In this document: in pieces, positions 1 through 12,200 of the stretch
How the letters are laid out: each line of letters begins with the position of its first letter
How positions within the stretch are numbered: the stretch's first letter is position 1
From: Hevea brasiliensis
Taxonomy: Eukaryota; Streptophyta; Magnoliopsida; Malpighiales; Euphorbiaceae
Direction: 5' to 3'
Assembly: GCF_030052815.1 (NCBI RefSeq)
Contig: NC_079494.1
Coordinates: 40,038,467-40,102,466 of the forward strand
DNA length: 64,000 nt
Made by a program: the position numbers and the translations under genes
Notes under the pieces: generated by a model
What the model saw: only the letters and a program-made list of their open reading frames with translations
Told to the model about the DNA's origin: nothing
The model's database searches: none

Positions 1-869
1 CAGACTTCTTGCCACCTCTGCCATGTCCCCCATAGTTCTTCCTCTTTCCAGTAGCACCACTGGAACTCTGTTCTACTGATTTTCCCTCTTTCTCTGTTTT
101 CTCTGATTTCTTTTTCTCAGGAGCAGCTTCAAACTCAGTTCTTTCCAACTCTAGGGCTTGAGAAATAAGTTCAGAGAAGTTAGTGTGTTTGAACCCGACT
201 ACTTGTAATCTGATACTGGGCTTCAAACCGATTTCAAACCTCTTGCATCTCTCCCTGCTGGTAGAAAGTACACTCACTGCATAATGGCTCAGGCGAGAAA
301 ATTCTCTTTCATACTCAACCACTGATCTGCCCCCCTGTTTCAGACTTAGGAATTCTTGTAACTTCTGGTCTACATAAGCATCAGGGACATATTTCTGTCT
401 GAATTCCCTGAGAAAGTCATTCCAGGTCAGCACTGCAGGTTCTACCAGACTGTGGGGAATGGTTTTCCACCAATCATAAGCATCCCCCTGTAACAAAGAC
501 ACTGAGTATTCAAATCTGAGCTCCTCTGTGCAATGCAGTTTTTTAAATACCCTATCCATCCTTTCTAACCACTGTTCAGCCTCTAGAGGATCTACTGTCC
601 CCTTGAACTCTGTAGCCCCATACTTCATCAATTTGTCATACTGCCTAGTAGGAGATTGTGGTTGTACCATTGGTGTCTGTATTGGGACTTGAGTAGGCAC
701 ATTACCAGCCATTTTTTGGAACATTGCAGCCATCTGCTGAGCAAACTGAGCAGAAAGCTGCAGATGCTGCGGTGGTGTTCTTTGAACCACTAACATTATG
801 TAGGCCTGGGGCATCCCCTTGCACCTCAGCCTCAATAGATTGATCGACTGAACGATCACCCTCTTCCAT
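1..869 (-). pseudogene. gag: Ty3/gypsy gag, element F (partial)
   Basis: Structural gag polyprotein of an LTR retrotransposon, read on the minus strand from an ATG at 869 and cut by the window edge. It begins MEEGDRSV like the gag of element B (29415). It then has a Q-rich stretch, the retrotransposon gag core with GDAYDWWKTI, and a lysine/arginine-rich tail before the zinc knuckle, which lies outside the window. The N-terminal frame stops at 702. The gag core is open in another frame, so about one base appears to be missing near 780-790. Downstream, in minus-strand sense, pol would lie beyond position 1. The PBS and 5' LTR follow directly at 1040-4667. The family call is secure; whether the rest of the element is intact cannot be seen. 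Confidence 0.9.
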
Positions 870-1039
870 AGTCAATGCGAGGATTTTAGATCTCCTGAAC
901 AAATAACACAAGGAGATTTCCTCCCGTTAGTGCATATTTATAATGTAATGTACTGTATGTATCAAACAATGATATTGAGCAGTTGTACTATGAAGAAAGA
1001 ATATTCAAATAACAGGTGAAAACAGAATTTAAAAACTTT

Positions 1040-1051
1040 GCTCTGATACCA
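1040..1051 (-). other. Primer-binding site of element F
   Basis: The minus strand reads TGGTATCAGAGC, complementary to the 3' end of plant initiator tRNA-Met. This is the usual primer of plant chromoviruses. It lies 8 bases internal to the LTR end at 1060 and fixes the minus orientation of F. Confidence 0.9.
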
Positions 1052-1059
1052 CTAAAACA

Positions 1060-4000
1060 TATCACACCCTACCCCTCTGTAAGGCATAACATGATCCTGT
1101 AGTATACCTAATAAATCACCAACTCCGTCTATTGATAACCCATTAAATACACTACAAGAGATTTTAAAAACTTTTCTTACTTCTTTTACAGTGGTGAGCA
1201 CTATTTACAGGCGTTAAAAACTTTTGTGAACTGAAGTGATAGAACTAACACATTTGAATTATTTGGAATTTCTGTCAAAATTTTGGCAGAGTGCCATCTG
1301 TATTTTGGATAAAACAGTTCTTCAGAAAACCTGTAAAAAGCACTTCAATAGATTTCCAAATCTCAACTCCAACGTATTTCTCAACACAACACATTTCTCA
1401 ACTCAAATCCACAGTAATTTTCAAAGACTGAGATAAAAGAAATATAATACAATTTTTACAAGCCAAAATAACTCATAATTATTTTACAACTTCAAGGTAC
1501 AATTTGAATTTACAACTGCTCAAAATCAAAAACAATATGTACATACAGTGGTCATACATTACAGTACAAAATGCAAAATGTTGGTATACTCATTATACCT
1601 GGTAATCTCTCGCTGGAGGTACTAGCAGCCTAGTCTGCTGCCCTGTCTGTCTGTCTACCTGCAACAGCAATAAAAAGCTATCGCTGAGACAATATCTTAG
1701 TGGTGCACAACATTAACCAAATACAATTTAAATCACAATTCATAAATCATATAAATAGTGGATACTTAAAACCATAGTTAAATTCAAGACAGTAAACGTC
1801 AACAAGAATTTAAACTCCATTTCTCAATCTCATAATACAAATCAATAAATCACACACAGCTTAATCATGTTCAAAAGTTCAATTCGTCCCAAAAGCCGAT
1901 GGCTAATGAGGTATTCAATTCGTCCCAAAAGTCGATGACTAATGAGGAATAACATAGCTAGCAAGCAAAAATATGAGTACTTATCCAATTCGTCCTCAAC
2001 AGGCACACACCTCAACACTTTAGCCAGAGAGGGAATTCAATTCGTCCCACTAGACAAGCTAGCGAGGAATACAATCAATATACATAATAGCTGTGGTTTC
2101 AAACCATTTCCAATGCTTTTCAATCAATAAGTATCCATCAATATCATTCAAATAATTTCTCACAATTTCAAACCATTTACAATGCTTTTCAAGCGATAAA
2201 TATCCATTCAAACACATTTCCACAATTTAAAATAATAATGTACAAATAGTCATAATTCATTTCAATTGAAAAAAATTCAAAAGAAATAGTTGTTGTGCAC
2301 AAACCTCTGATAACTGTCTCCTGGTCTGGACTCAGTGTTTCCTTCCCTTTCCCTGAGTCTTTACTAACTGAGAAACACAATTTAAAGTGTTTCAGTACTA
2401 AATTAAACTGTCTCTATCGATAATGCTTGATAAGTAGTTCACTGAAAGCTATTATTTGCTTAATCACCTAATATATCGACCCTCGATGCGTTCTAGGTAA
2501 ATTAGGTTTTAACGTTACTAATATGTCACATTTGATAGTCTTTTAGGGTTGGTACATGTTACCAATTTCATTTCCTTATTTAGTGCATTTTATTGCAACT
2601 TGCTGGATTCCGGGATACTAGTTTGACCTAGCCGGACGACCTAGTTTCCTTGGTTTTCGGGTTTCGGTCAAAACTACAAACTTGTAAATCTATGTCTTAC
2701 AGAACGTGGGGAAAAATTTTAGGTCATTCTGAGTTATGTAGACCAAGTTATGGTCATTTTACTATTGCTGGTCAAATGGCATCAAATTTGGTTATTTTAG
2801 GTCAACTTTGGTTCGGCCAGTTTTTGGACTCGAACTTGTGCAAGGTGTTTGACTTGCTTATGGTCATTTCTGGGCTTTGGTGTCTTCATAAGACTTGTAG
2901 GTATGGGTCTTAACTATTCATGGTTAAAATTTCAGGTCAATTGGACCTGTTTTGAGTGAGTTATGGCCTAAATACTAACTGCTGCCCAATTGGTCAATTT
3001 TCAGGTCTCAATTGTACTTAATCCGGATTTGGTCATTTTTCAAGTTACCTTGCAAGCAGAATTTTGGTATGGTTCCTTCATGCAAGTTGGCACATTTTGT
3101 GCCTAGTTTCACCTCGAATTGGTCTCATACCAATTGGAGTTACACATTTAAAGTTATGGCTAAAATGCATGCTGTCCTTAATTACATTGCTTATACATGT
3201 ATCAATTACACATTTACCTTACTCTAAGTCCACTTCCCTTACCAATTCTGATTTGGTACATTACCAAAACCATTTACTACTTCACCTTAAAGTTACTTTG
3301 GGCAGAATACAAACATCCTTAATACACCAAATGAAGTCCTAACTCATAAAGTCCAAATACAACAATAGATACACATAAAACTCCTAATTATTACATACAA
3401 TTTCCACAACTAATTTACATACATATTCATCAATCCTCAATGTCACAATTTATCCAATATCTTCATGAATTTAAACACTCATCAAGAAGCCTCAAGGCTG
3501 CCGAAATACTTCACATTACCAAAATTCCCCATAGTTTCTTCCACTTCAATTCCAAATGCACAATCACCGCATATACATGGAAATAACTTACTAGGACATT
3601 AATCACCCTACTCAACATAATTTCCCATCAAATAAATGTAAGAATAAATCATCAAATATACAACTCCATGGCTGTCCAAACTGGATATATCAAGAACTCC
3701 TCAAACCTTAAAAATTCCTTCACAAAGCACACACCCATAACATGTATACAAAGTTTAACAAAGCAATATTCAAAAATACAAACTTACTTATTGTTAGGAC
3801 TTGTTAAACCTTCACTAAACTTCTTGATTTTGCTATCAAACTCTTCCTTATGATGTGGAGATAAACTTTGATGAAGAAACCTAGGTGTTTAGAGGTGAAA
3901 TGAAGGAGTGGATGAAGGTTTAAGCAAAACGGCAATGGAGGTTCTCACTTTCTTCATTTCGGCATGGTTGAGGGAAATGGAGAAGATGAAGATTTCAGAT

Positions 4001-4667
4001 TGTATAATGGACTTACACCTGCCATTTAATGTTTAATTTATTCTATAGTGGTCCACTTTCACAAAGTAATTCATTTTATATGTTAAATTTTCCTTTATTC
4101 CACATTAAACCCATAATTTTTGCTATTTACTTTAGGTACAACCAAATTAATTTTTCATTATATTTTCTAAGTGTAATATTATTTATTTTTAATGGACATT
4201 TAGGTCAAAAGACAATTCGGGATGTCAAATGACCATAATGCCCCTGTTCGGGTTGCATTCCCGATTTTTCGGTAACACCGGGTTTTGTCTGTTTTTCGAT
4301 TTCTCACTTTTCTTTGTACTAATTATTTAATTTTTATTTAATATTTCTAATGATTTTTATACTTCAATTGATGTCTCTTTAAGTCCTATAAATATTTTCT
4401 AGGGTTCCCCGCAGTCCAGGGCCAGTCAACTGTCCACGCCATGACTTCCCAGTGCGGTCACCCATCGCTAGGGTTCTCGGCTCGCTTAACTTGGTTACCT
4501 TTCTTTGCTATTATTTTTCCTTTGTTTTTCTTGTATTTTCTTTTCTTGTATTTCATTATTTTATGTCTCCTCCCTCATATCAAAGTGTAGTTCTAGGCAT
4601 CCTCGCTGTCCGGACAACACTGATCACCGGAACAGTAGAACGCACTACCGAACATAGGGGTGTTACA
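1060..4667 (-). repeat. 5' LTR of element F
   Basis: An LTR of about 3.6 kb in minus orientation. Its minus-strand start is TGTAACACCCC (plus-strand end at 4667). Its other end at 1060 reads TATCACAC in place of TGTCACAC, one transition from the canonical terminus. It is the same family as the LTRs of E (45975-49972 and 52931-57016): the first 80 bases and long internal stretches match in reverse complement. It carries the shared U3 box near 4457-4494, and the CTGAG/CTTAG hairpin (1684-1700) with a CAG/GTAGAC site about 600 nt from the LTR end. Short reading frames in this stretch are LTR sequence, not genes. Confidence 0.88.
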
Positions 4668-5433
4668 AAAATAGGTTTAAATGGTGGAAAGAAAGCTTAG
4701 ATTCAAGCTTGATGGTGTAACAATGATGGTTTGAGGGAGAGGGAAGAGTGGCCGGCTTGGTTGGGAGAGAAGATGAGAGTGACTTTTTTTTTATGTTATT
4801 TTTGTCTTACTTAATAGATTTTTAACTTAATCAAATTTGGTAGGAAAAATAATTTTAATTATGACATCATCATTGATGTCATCCATGATGTAATAACCTT
4901 TTTCTTTTCCTTTCTTTTTTTTTTCATTAGTTCTTTAATTTAATTTCCAACTCTGAAATTTTCTTTTCCCCAATTTTATTTGACAGTTAAGTCAGGAGTC
5001 GGATCTCGAGGTCAATTGACTAAATTGCCCCTCGCCGGTTCGACCCGATTTTCAAATAATTCAATATTTCTTTCGGCTCCCTGACCTAATTATTTGACTG
5101 GCTTAACAACCTTTTTTCGTAATTTTCTCTTTTCTACTGTGTTTGTAATAGTCTTAAGGACCGCGGTGTCATATTTTACGGTTCGAAATTTGAGTTTAAA
5201 TCGACTTCACAGTCGTTCCCGATAAGGTCACCCATCGCTGTGACTCTCGGCTCATTTAACTTCTTATGTTCTGTTTTTCTTATTTATACTTAACTAATTG
5301 ACAATTACTAATTATTTATGTTTATGGCTTATCTAGTTGTCTTAACTGTGGTTCTAATCCCCTTAATTATCCGGACCGACTCCGGTCACCAGAACAGTGA
5401 AATATACCAGGCTATACAAATGGGGGTGTTACA
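4668..5433 (-). repeat. LTR fragment G (element B family)
   Basis: This stretch aligns with the outer part of the B LTR (about 24050-24812 and 32560-33320). It has the same GA-rich segment, the TGACATCA-type repeat near 4860-4890, the conserved box at 5228-5262, and the terminus GGGGGTGTTACA ending at 5433. Element F begins exactly at its truncated inner side, so F most likely inserted into this LTR and the rest of G lies left of the window. No coding capacity. Confidence 0.8.
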
Positions 5434-7498
5434 AAAAGTCAAGTGCAAAATTTTCCCTATACTAAGTATTAGTACATTAGGCATAATCAATAGGGGATTA
5501 GCCTAAAACGGAACCTTCCTTCACAAACAAAAGATCTAGGAACTTGAACGTCCAATATGTAAGTGTGTTTCATTTGCCCTCTAGGAAGATAAAGTACACT
5601 TAGGCCCTAGTTTTCCAAAAGGCAACCATAGGTGCTCAAATTTAGCCTAAATCAACTCTATCTTCCTTTAGAACTTACACATCAAACATATAGACCCATA
5701 AAGCTAACACATCACATGTAACAAAGGTCCTAAGGCCACATATTTCTAAGGCTTTCATGACATGAATCCATCCTTATATCTTTGCCTTAGGTTAGAAGGT
5801 TCCCATAAGAAAGAGTTTAAGCATTATGTCTTCCATTGACCTTAAGAAAGTCAAATGTGCAAACAATCAGGTTCATGCTCTTTTTATACCCTAAGGTACA
5901 TGTTATGGGTTGTAGAAATAAATCGATTTGCCTAGGCTCGAAAGGAATAAAGGCCTCCTCAACTTCTCCTTATAGGGATACATCACATTATAGTTGATTA
6001 TGCTTTCATTGTGTGTGTAAGTGGCATGAAATGCAAAGAAATTAAATAAAAGAATAACAATAGACTAAAGAAACAACGTTGGAGTAACTATTTGAAGCAT
6101 TTGGCGCAGCAAAAGGCATGAAAATGACAATTTTAAATTTTATAAACCTTAGGTTATATGCTCACATGTAGTGCCATTTTTAGTCTATTGTCAAAATCAC
6201 ATACATATAACAAATGGTTACAACACTTGTAGGCCAATTACTATTAACCTATTTGCCATTAGAAAGATTAAAGATAAAAACCTAACTAAAGGTTTTAGGC
6301 ACTTTACTCGAAAGGTGCAAAATCAAATCAAAACACCAATCTGGGAAGAAAAGACCTCCAAATGTCAATCCTCTTGTCCGCACACACGAACAAAGTGATC
6401 TTGGCTTAACCCTTGAATCGAAATCCTCCTTGTAGTCCTCCATATGCTTCAGCTAAGCTAGGTCCAAGGAAGAAGAGGGTTTACTTGGTTTTCCTTTTGC
6501 ATTATTAGAGAACCAATTTTTCTAACTTTGATTCAAGAGTAAAAGACGTCTAATGTCTCTTGAATCAACAACAAGAAGAACATGGTTTGAAGAAACTTTC
6601 TTAGGCTTTAGAGAAAAGAAAAAGAACAAAGTAATTCTCTATCTCATAAAAGATATCCCCAAATACATGTGGGTTAGGAGCTTTTATAGTTTAGAGATAT
6701 AGGAATCTTTAAACACGGTAGAATCTCTCAATTTTAGAGATTACAAATCCCTAAAATTGAGTTAGTGGAGAAATCTAATTCTCCACTAAGGATACAATAT
6801 TGTGAAGTGTCCATTTCTCATCAAATCAACTTGATGAGTTGTTACCGTCTCATAGTGCCATGTGGCATCTCATGCAATGCCACTACTAAGCCATTAAGTC
6901 ACATTTCTCTCATGGCTTCACAAGCCATACAAGCCATATTTTCTTCTACCTAGTTAATTTACATCACATATAAATTACCAATTAATTAAAATTCTTTAAT
7001 TAATTAATTAAACTTATATTTAAACACTTTAAATGTTAGCTTATTTTCTTCTAATAAACCAAATTGCTTAAATTTAGTTTCAGGTCATGATAGGGACATT
7101 GAAATCTTCTTGCAAACTAAATTCATTAATTTAATTATTCAATAAACCATTTAATTAATTAAATTAATTATGCCTTCATCATTTGTTTTTATGTGTGTAA
7201 CTTCTTAAGTTCATTACTAATTGGCAATGAAAATAATATTAACTATTTAATATTATTGGAACTCTTTCCATACTTTGAGTGAAATTCTCTTTCCACTCTT
7301 GGCTCTTATAAGTCATGGTTGACACCCAACTAGTGATGAATTAAATTTATCTATTATCTTTGAATCTTAATTATGCATACCATGAACTAAAATCTCTCCA
7401 TTACAAAATCCTGATTCTAGTGAAAGTCAAAATTAATGTCAAACCCTATATTTAGAAAGTAAATATATTTCACATTTATGATATATAATAAATTTAGC

Positions 7499-7502
<4 letters not shown>
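5434..7502. other. Non-coding stretch, possible LTR remnant
   Basis: About 2 kb without a convincing gene. On the minus strand, a TATAAAAG-like box near 6681-6695 is followed by a leader-like, T-rich and purine-mixed sequence of several hundred bases. That resembles the promoter side of a solo LTR, possibly Ty1/copia. I could not find matching LTR ends or a target duplication, so this stays tentative. Short open frames at 6171-6398 and 6765-6953 have no recognisable motif. Confidence 0.35.

Positions 7503-7531
<29 letters not shown>
7503..7531. repeat. (AT)n microsatellite
   Basis: About 14 uninterrupted AT dinucleotides directly abut the left arm of the inverted-repeat element that follows. 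Confidence 0.95.
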
Positions 7532-8420
7532 CTTAAACGCTTACACTTTTGGAAATAGCTAAAAAAAATCCAAAATTTTAACACAGCTAAGTCTCTATTT
7601 TTTTTTTTTTAAATAAAGAACATTTGAGCCCTTAAGAAATAACTTAATAATTATTTAAGCCTCATTGAACAAATAAATTTAATTTTAAAACTTTAATAAT
7701 AAGTTTATAAAATCAATTATATTAATTTACATTGTTAATAAATAAATAAATAATTTTATAAAAATATATAAAATAAATAAAATATTATTTATAATTATAA
7801 ATTTTTAAATTTATTTAAAAATTACAAAAAAAAAATCTTTTGCTTTAACCAAACACCGAAAAGAATATAATTAGATTTTTCTTTCTTTTCTATTTAACCA
7901 AACATTAAACTTCAACCTCAAAAACTCTTTAAAAAAATTTTAAAGTATCATTAAAAAATATATGAATATTATTTTGTATGTAAGATAACCAATAAAAGCC
8001 AGAAAAATATATTAAAAATTTAAATTTAGTTTTCTTAGATATGACATTCAAACTATATTATGATTGAGAAATAAAGAAAATTTAAAGAATTTTTTCAATG
8101 TTTGATTGAAGTAAAAGGTTTTTTACACATTTTTAAATATATTTAAATTTAAATATTTATAAAATTTGTAATAACATTTTATCTATTTATAGATTTTATA
8201 AATTTATATTATTTATATATTAGCAATATAAATTAACATAATTTATTTATAAATTTAATTATTAAAGTTTTAAAATTAAATTTATGTTTTCAATTGGGTT
8301 AAATGACTATCAGGTTATTTCTTAAGAGCTTAAATGTCTAATTTTTTTTTTCTCTTAAGGACATAATGGTGTTAAGGTTTTGGGCTTTTTTTAGTCATTT
8401 TCAAAAGTTTAAGCGACTAT
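7532..8420. mobile_element. Non-autonomous DNA element with long inverted repeats
   Basis: The left arm (about 7532-7790) and the right arm (about 8190-8420) are imperfect inverted copies. The left arm reads CTTAAAC, then CTTTTGGAAATAGCTAAAAA, then CCAAAATTTTAACAC. The reverse complement of the right arm reads CTTAAAC, TTTTGAAAATGACTAAAAA, CCCAAAACCTTAACAC. Further inward, both arms share an AT-rich segment around TTTAATTTTAAAACTTTAAT. The middle is AT-rich and non-coding. The layout suits a MITE or foldback element. I could not fix a target duplication, partly because of the adjoining AT repeat. Confidence 0.6.
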
Positions 8421-9557
8421 TTTAAAAAGTTCAAGAGTATAGGTGGCTCATTAATTTGACTAGGACTTAATTGACTGTTGGCTATATTTTAAGACTTACA
8501 AGAACTTTTTCCAAACCCAACAATAATAAAATAGAAATTATCAAAAACCAAAATAAAATATTTGAAAATGCGAAAAAATTTACAAGGAAAATGATGAGAA
8601 AATATTATTAATTATATGGCTATTTTTACTTATTGATATACTGATTAAATCATATTATGACCATTAAAAAATTATTTTATAAAAATAAATTGAATACTAA
8701 TTTATTTCAATTAGAAAACTGTTACTGCCTATATTCAGTCTTTCAATTAGAAATGTTGAGATGACATAAAAAAAAAATTAAATTCATGAATTTAATCTTA
8801 TTTTTATATATTTATTTATATACTATTTAAATATTTTATGTTTATAAATTTATAAATAACCTTAATTTATATAAAAAAAATTCACGTAAAAGTGAAAACT
8901 GCATTCACGCACGGTTTATCAAATAATAAGTACAATTCATTAATATACCCAAGTCTCATTCTATGAGAATTTAATTTTATTTGCAATAGTGTTTAGCATA
9001 AACACTTAATCAAATATTTTTATATATAATAAATATAAAATATATGCATTATATTACATTTATTAGAATAAGATTTCATTTGTAATAAATATTTATTATA
9101 TATAATAAATATAAAATATACTTATTTTTTAAATATAAAATTTAAATTAGAAAATTATTTTATTAATAAAATAAAATTTTAAAGATTATATTATAATTTA
9201 TTATTAATTTTTTTAATATTTAATTTAATCCCTTGACTACAATTACAACAAATTATAAAGTTTGGCTTTATTATATAGGATCTAAAAAACTGATTACAAT
9301 CATGAATTCATACAAATGTTTGGACTTTCTTATTTATTAGGCGTTATATAAAATAGAGCGTACGCACTTTTTTTTTAGTATGCACTGCACTTATCATTTT
9401 CTTAGATTTTGAAATAAATGAGTTTAAATTAAAAGGTTTTATTTTATTGGATCAAAAATTTCATTTTTACTTTATTTAGATAACTACGAAAAATACAAGA
9501 ATTTATTTTAGTTTTACTTTAAAAAAAAATAAAAAGTATGAGTTTCAAAAGTGGAGA
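8421..9557. other. AT-rich intergenic stretch, no gene seen
   Basis: About 1.1 kb of A/T-dominated sequence with many short TTTATA/AAATAT runs. No open frame with recognisable protein content, no LTR terminus and no RNA gene was seen. Confidence 0.7.
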
Positions 9558-9648
9558 ATCAGCGACGGATTAATAGATCAGTCGCCAAACATGTCGCTAA
9601 TTTGTCATAAAAATACGGATTAGTAACTAATTCGTCGTTGAAGCCCAT

Positions 9649-11501
9649 TGTCACGATTTGACTCTATGGACTGAACGGACACTAGAATTTGGGCCAACAT
9701 AAAATTCTTGAAACCCCTACTAAGCCTTACTGCTTCTAAACCCATGATTAGGCCCAAATTCAAGACCCAACATGTAAAATAAAATAAAATAAAATATTAT
9801 AAATTAATTTAGGATAATTCATCCCAATAACTGTTAGAAATTCATAATTAGAGGAGTTCAGCTTAATCCTGATACCCAGCATGCATAAACTATTTAATAT
9901 CATTAATTAATACAATTGTTTATACAGTAGTGTTATAACAAAGTTCTAATATGAGAGCTGATCCCTTGTACAACTTTTTTAATCTAAATCCTGCCAACGA
10001 GCTCAACTCAAGCCAGACTTTTGCTTAAATCCATGTTGGGGGGGAAGAGGTAGCAAAGTCAACTCAAAACCGCGCCCTACCTCGACTTTTATATCCATAA
10101 AGATCAAGTTCCAGCGAGACGAGCTCAAACTGCAATTACCCATCCAATCCATATCAATAATATATCACATAAATATAATATACACCAAAATCCAAATTAT
10201 CCTCAGTGTAGCAAATACAAATAATTAATAATAATTAAATATACAGAAACATGAATGCCCATAATATATTTTAACTAATATTATGCATAAATAATTATTT
10301 ATAGAATGTATGATCATGTCAGATATATAAATAATATTGAAATTACAAAAACTCACAGACTGATCGATCCAATTGCAACTGGATCGGCTGGAGAGAAAAA
10401 TATGGTCGACCCAAATACCTATACGGGTGCACTGACCTCTATCAACGGAATGACAAAATAATTAAATTAAATCTAAGGAGCAATAATTTAATTCTAAGGT
10501 TTTGCTAAAATTTTGTCAGAGTTTCTCCTATAACTAAACCTAACCCTCTACAAGAAAACTCAAACAATTCACAGCAACAACACATAAGGCCTCAGGCTCA
10601 TAACAGCAATCACAATGCCCACCTAGGGCTTACGAAAAATCCAATCTAAGTCCAATTATCTAATTTCTAGTTCAAGTCTCTAACTCATTTATAATCCAAA
10701 TAATTATTTTCAATGCTCCAAAAATTATGAAAATATTTTTAGAGGTCCTTTAAATTATTTTTGTATTAATTAAATTCATTTTACTTAATTTTACTCAACC
10801 AAGAATATTTTATAGATTAACCAACTAGCTTAAATAAGGTAAAAACTACACAATTTGAATTTAGGACTACCTTTACAAAATCTGCTACCTAGAACACATT
10901 CGAAATATTTGAAAATACTAAAAATGACTATAAACATGACCACCTTTGGGGACGACCAGTTGGGCTACCAGACTGGGCTGAAAACTCAGTCCCGAGCACT
11001 AGTGTGCTACTGTCGATCCGATCATACTTAAACAAAACCCATAAATTGTTAATAATTATCATATATTTATTTTTAATTTATAGGAATCGAAAAGGCATCA
11101 AAATCTCATCGAGCGATTTAGACCTTTCGATGATTGCCTTTTTTAAATGGTGTCCGATCGAAGTGAGGTTAGTCCTATCTCAAAGATTTCATCGCGCTGA
11201 GATCAGATATTCTTGAATCGCCGATTTGATGGGCGGATCATCAAGAAAATGGCTAAAACACTGCTATCTTCTCTCTCTTCTACCTCACTAGAAACTCCAT
11301 GAAATCCGACGAGGTTGGTCCCATCTAAAAGCTCTGCTCCTAGGAGTCCAATGCCACTGGAAACACCCCGTTTGAATGTCGAAAACGCTCGAAATGGAGC
11401 TTGGAAGTAGAGGTACCTAAAGGTGCTACAACCACCTGGGGTGGTTGTCGGCCATTAGGTCATCAGTAAGGTAAGGAGAGGGGAGAGAAGAAAGTGGCAA
11501 G

Positions 11502-11551
<50 letters not shown>

Positions 11552-11977
11552 TTGCCTAGTTTCAAAAATTCTGTTTTTTTTTTTTTAAGTTTTAATTACA
11601 AGGAAGTCCCTAACTTTTTAAAGTTCTTTCAATTACGTCCAATCCTAATCTAATATATAAAAATTCATTTAATAATACTATCATTAAATTAAAATAACAT
11701 TTTAAATAAATAAATATTTTGAAACAATAAAATTTTGAACTCATGACATTATTCCACATAATTTATTGATAAAATATTTACAAAAGTTCTTTTTATATAA
11801 AATTATCAATTACCTCTAATACTAATAGGATAAAAAATAAAAATAATATATTTAAAATACATTTACTGAAAATTAATATATATATATTTTTAAAAATTTT
11901 AATAATAAATGTAATAATAATAAAAAGAATTATAATATTTAGTGTTTGATTTAAAAATGAAAATTCAAGTTATTACA
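9649..11977 (-). repeat. Solo LTR H (2.3 kb)
   Basis: A single unit with TGTCACG at the left and ATTACA at the right. It is flanked by a perfect 5 bp target duplication, CCCAT (9644-9648 and 11978-11982). Other LTR families here begin TGTAA and end TGACA in sense orientation, so the reversed ends suggest minus orientation. No PBS, PPT or gag-pol lies inside, so it is a solo LTR left by LTR-LTR recombination. It contains a GA microsatellite. The frame at 11004-11216 has no known motif. Confidence 0.8.
11504..11551. repeat. (GA)n microsatellite with G run
   Basis: About 19 GA repeats followed by a run of about ten G inside LTR H. Read on the minus strand it is a CT tract, which in plant LTRs often lies near the promoter. 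Confidence 0.9.
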
Positions 11978-12200
11978 CCCATTAGTAATAAGGTTTTCAG
12001 CAAGGACCATAAATTATTTCTAATCTGTAACTAATTTAAAAAAGTGACTTTCAGCAATAGATTTTAATTTATTATAAAAACCCTCATCGGTAAAGTATTA
12101 GTGAAAAATTAATAAAACATCAGCAACGCAATTATAGCTGATCCATCAATTTGTCACTAGTTAATATTTTTATAATAAAATCTAAATTCATTGTGAATCT

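Larger units (their letters stand above)
9558..12200. mobile_element. DNA-transposon-like remnant interrupted by solo LTR H
   Basis: Two flanks, 9558-9648 and 11983-about 12200, become continuous once LTR H and one target-duplication copy are removed. Both contain short CGAC/GTCGCTAA and CAGCAACG-type motifs (for example near 9558-9640 and 12120-12160). Such subterminal motifs are common in plant CACTA-like and related non-autonomous elements. I found no terminal inverted repeat or transposase, so the class is uncertain. Confidence 0.35.

Noticed and set aside
4668..4672. AAAAT as target duplication of element F
   Set aside because: The matching copy would lie left of the window and cannot be seen.
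5434..7502. Full solo copia LTR
   Set aside because: A minus-strand TATA box and leader are suggestive, but no TG...CA ends with a target duplication could be found, so only a tentative remnant is listed.
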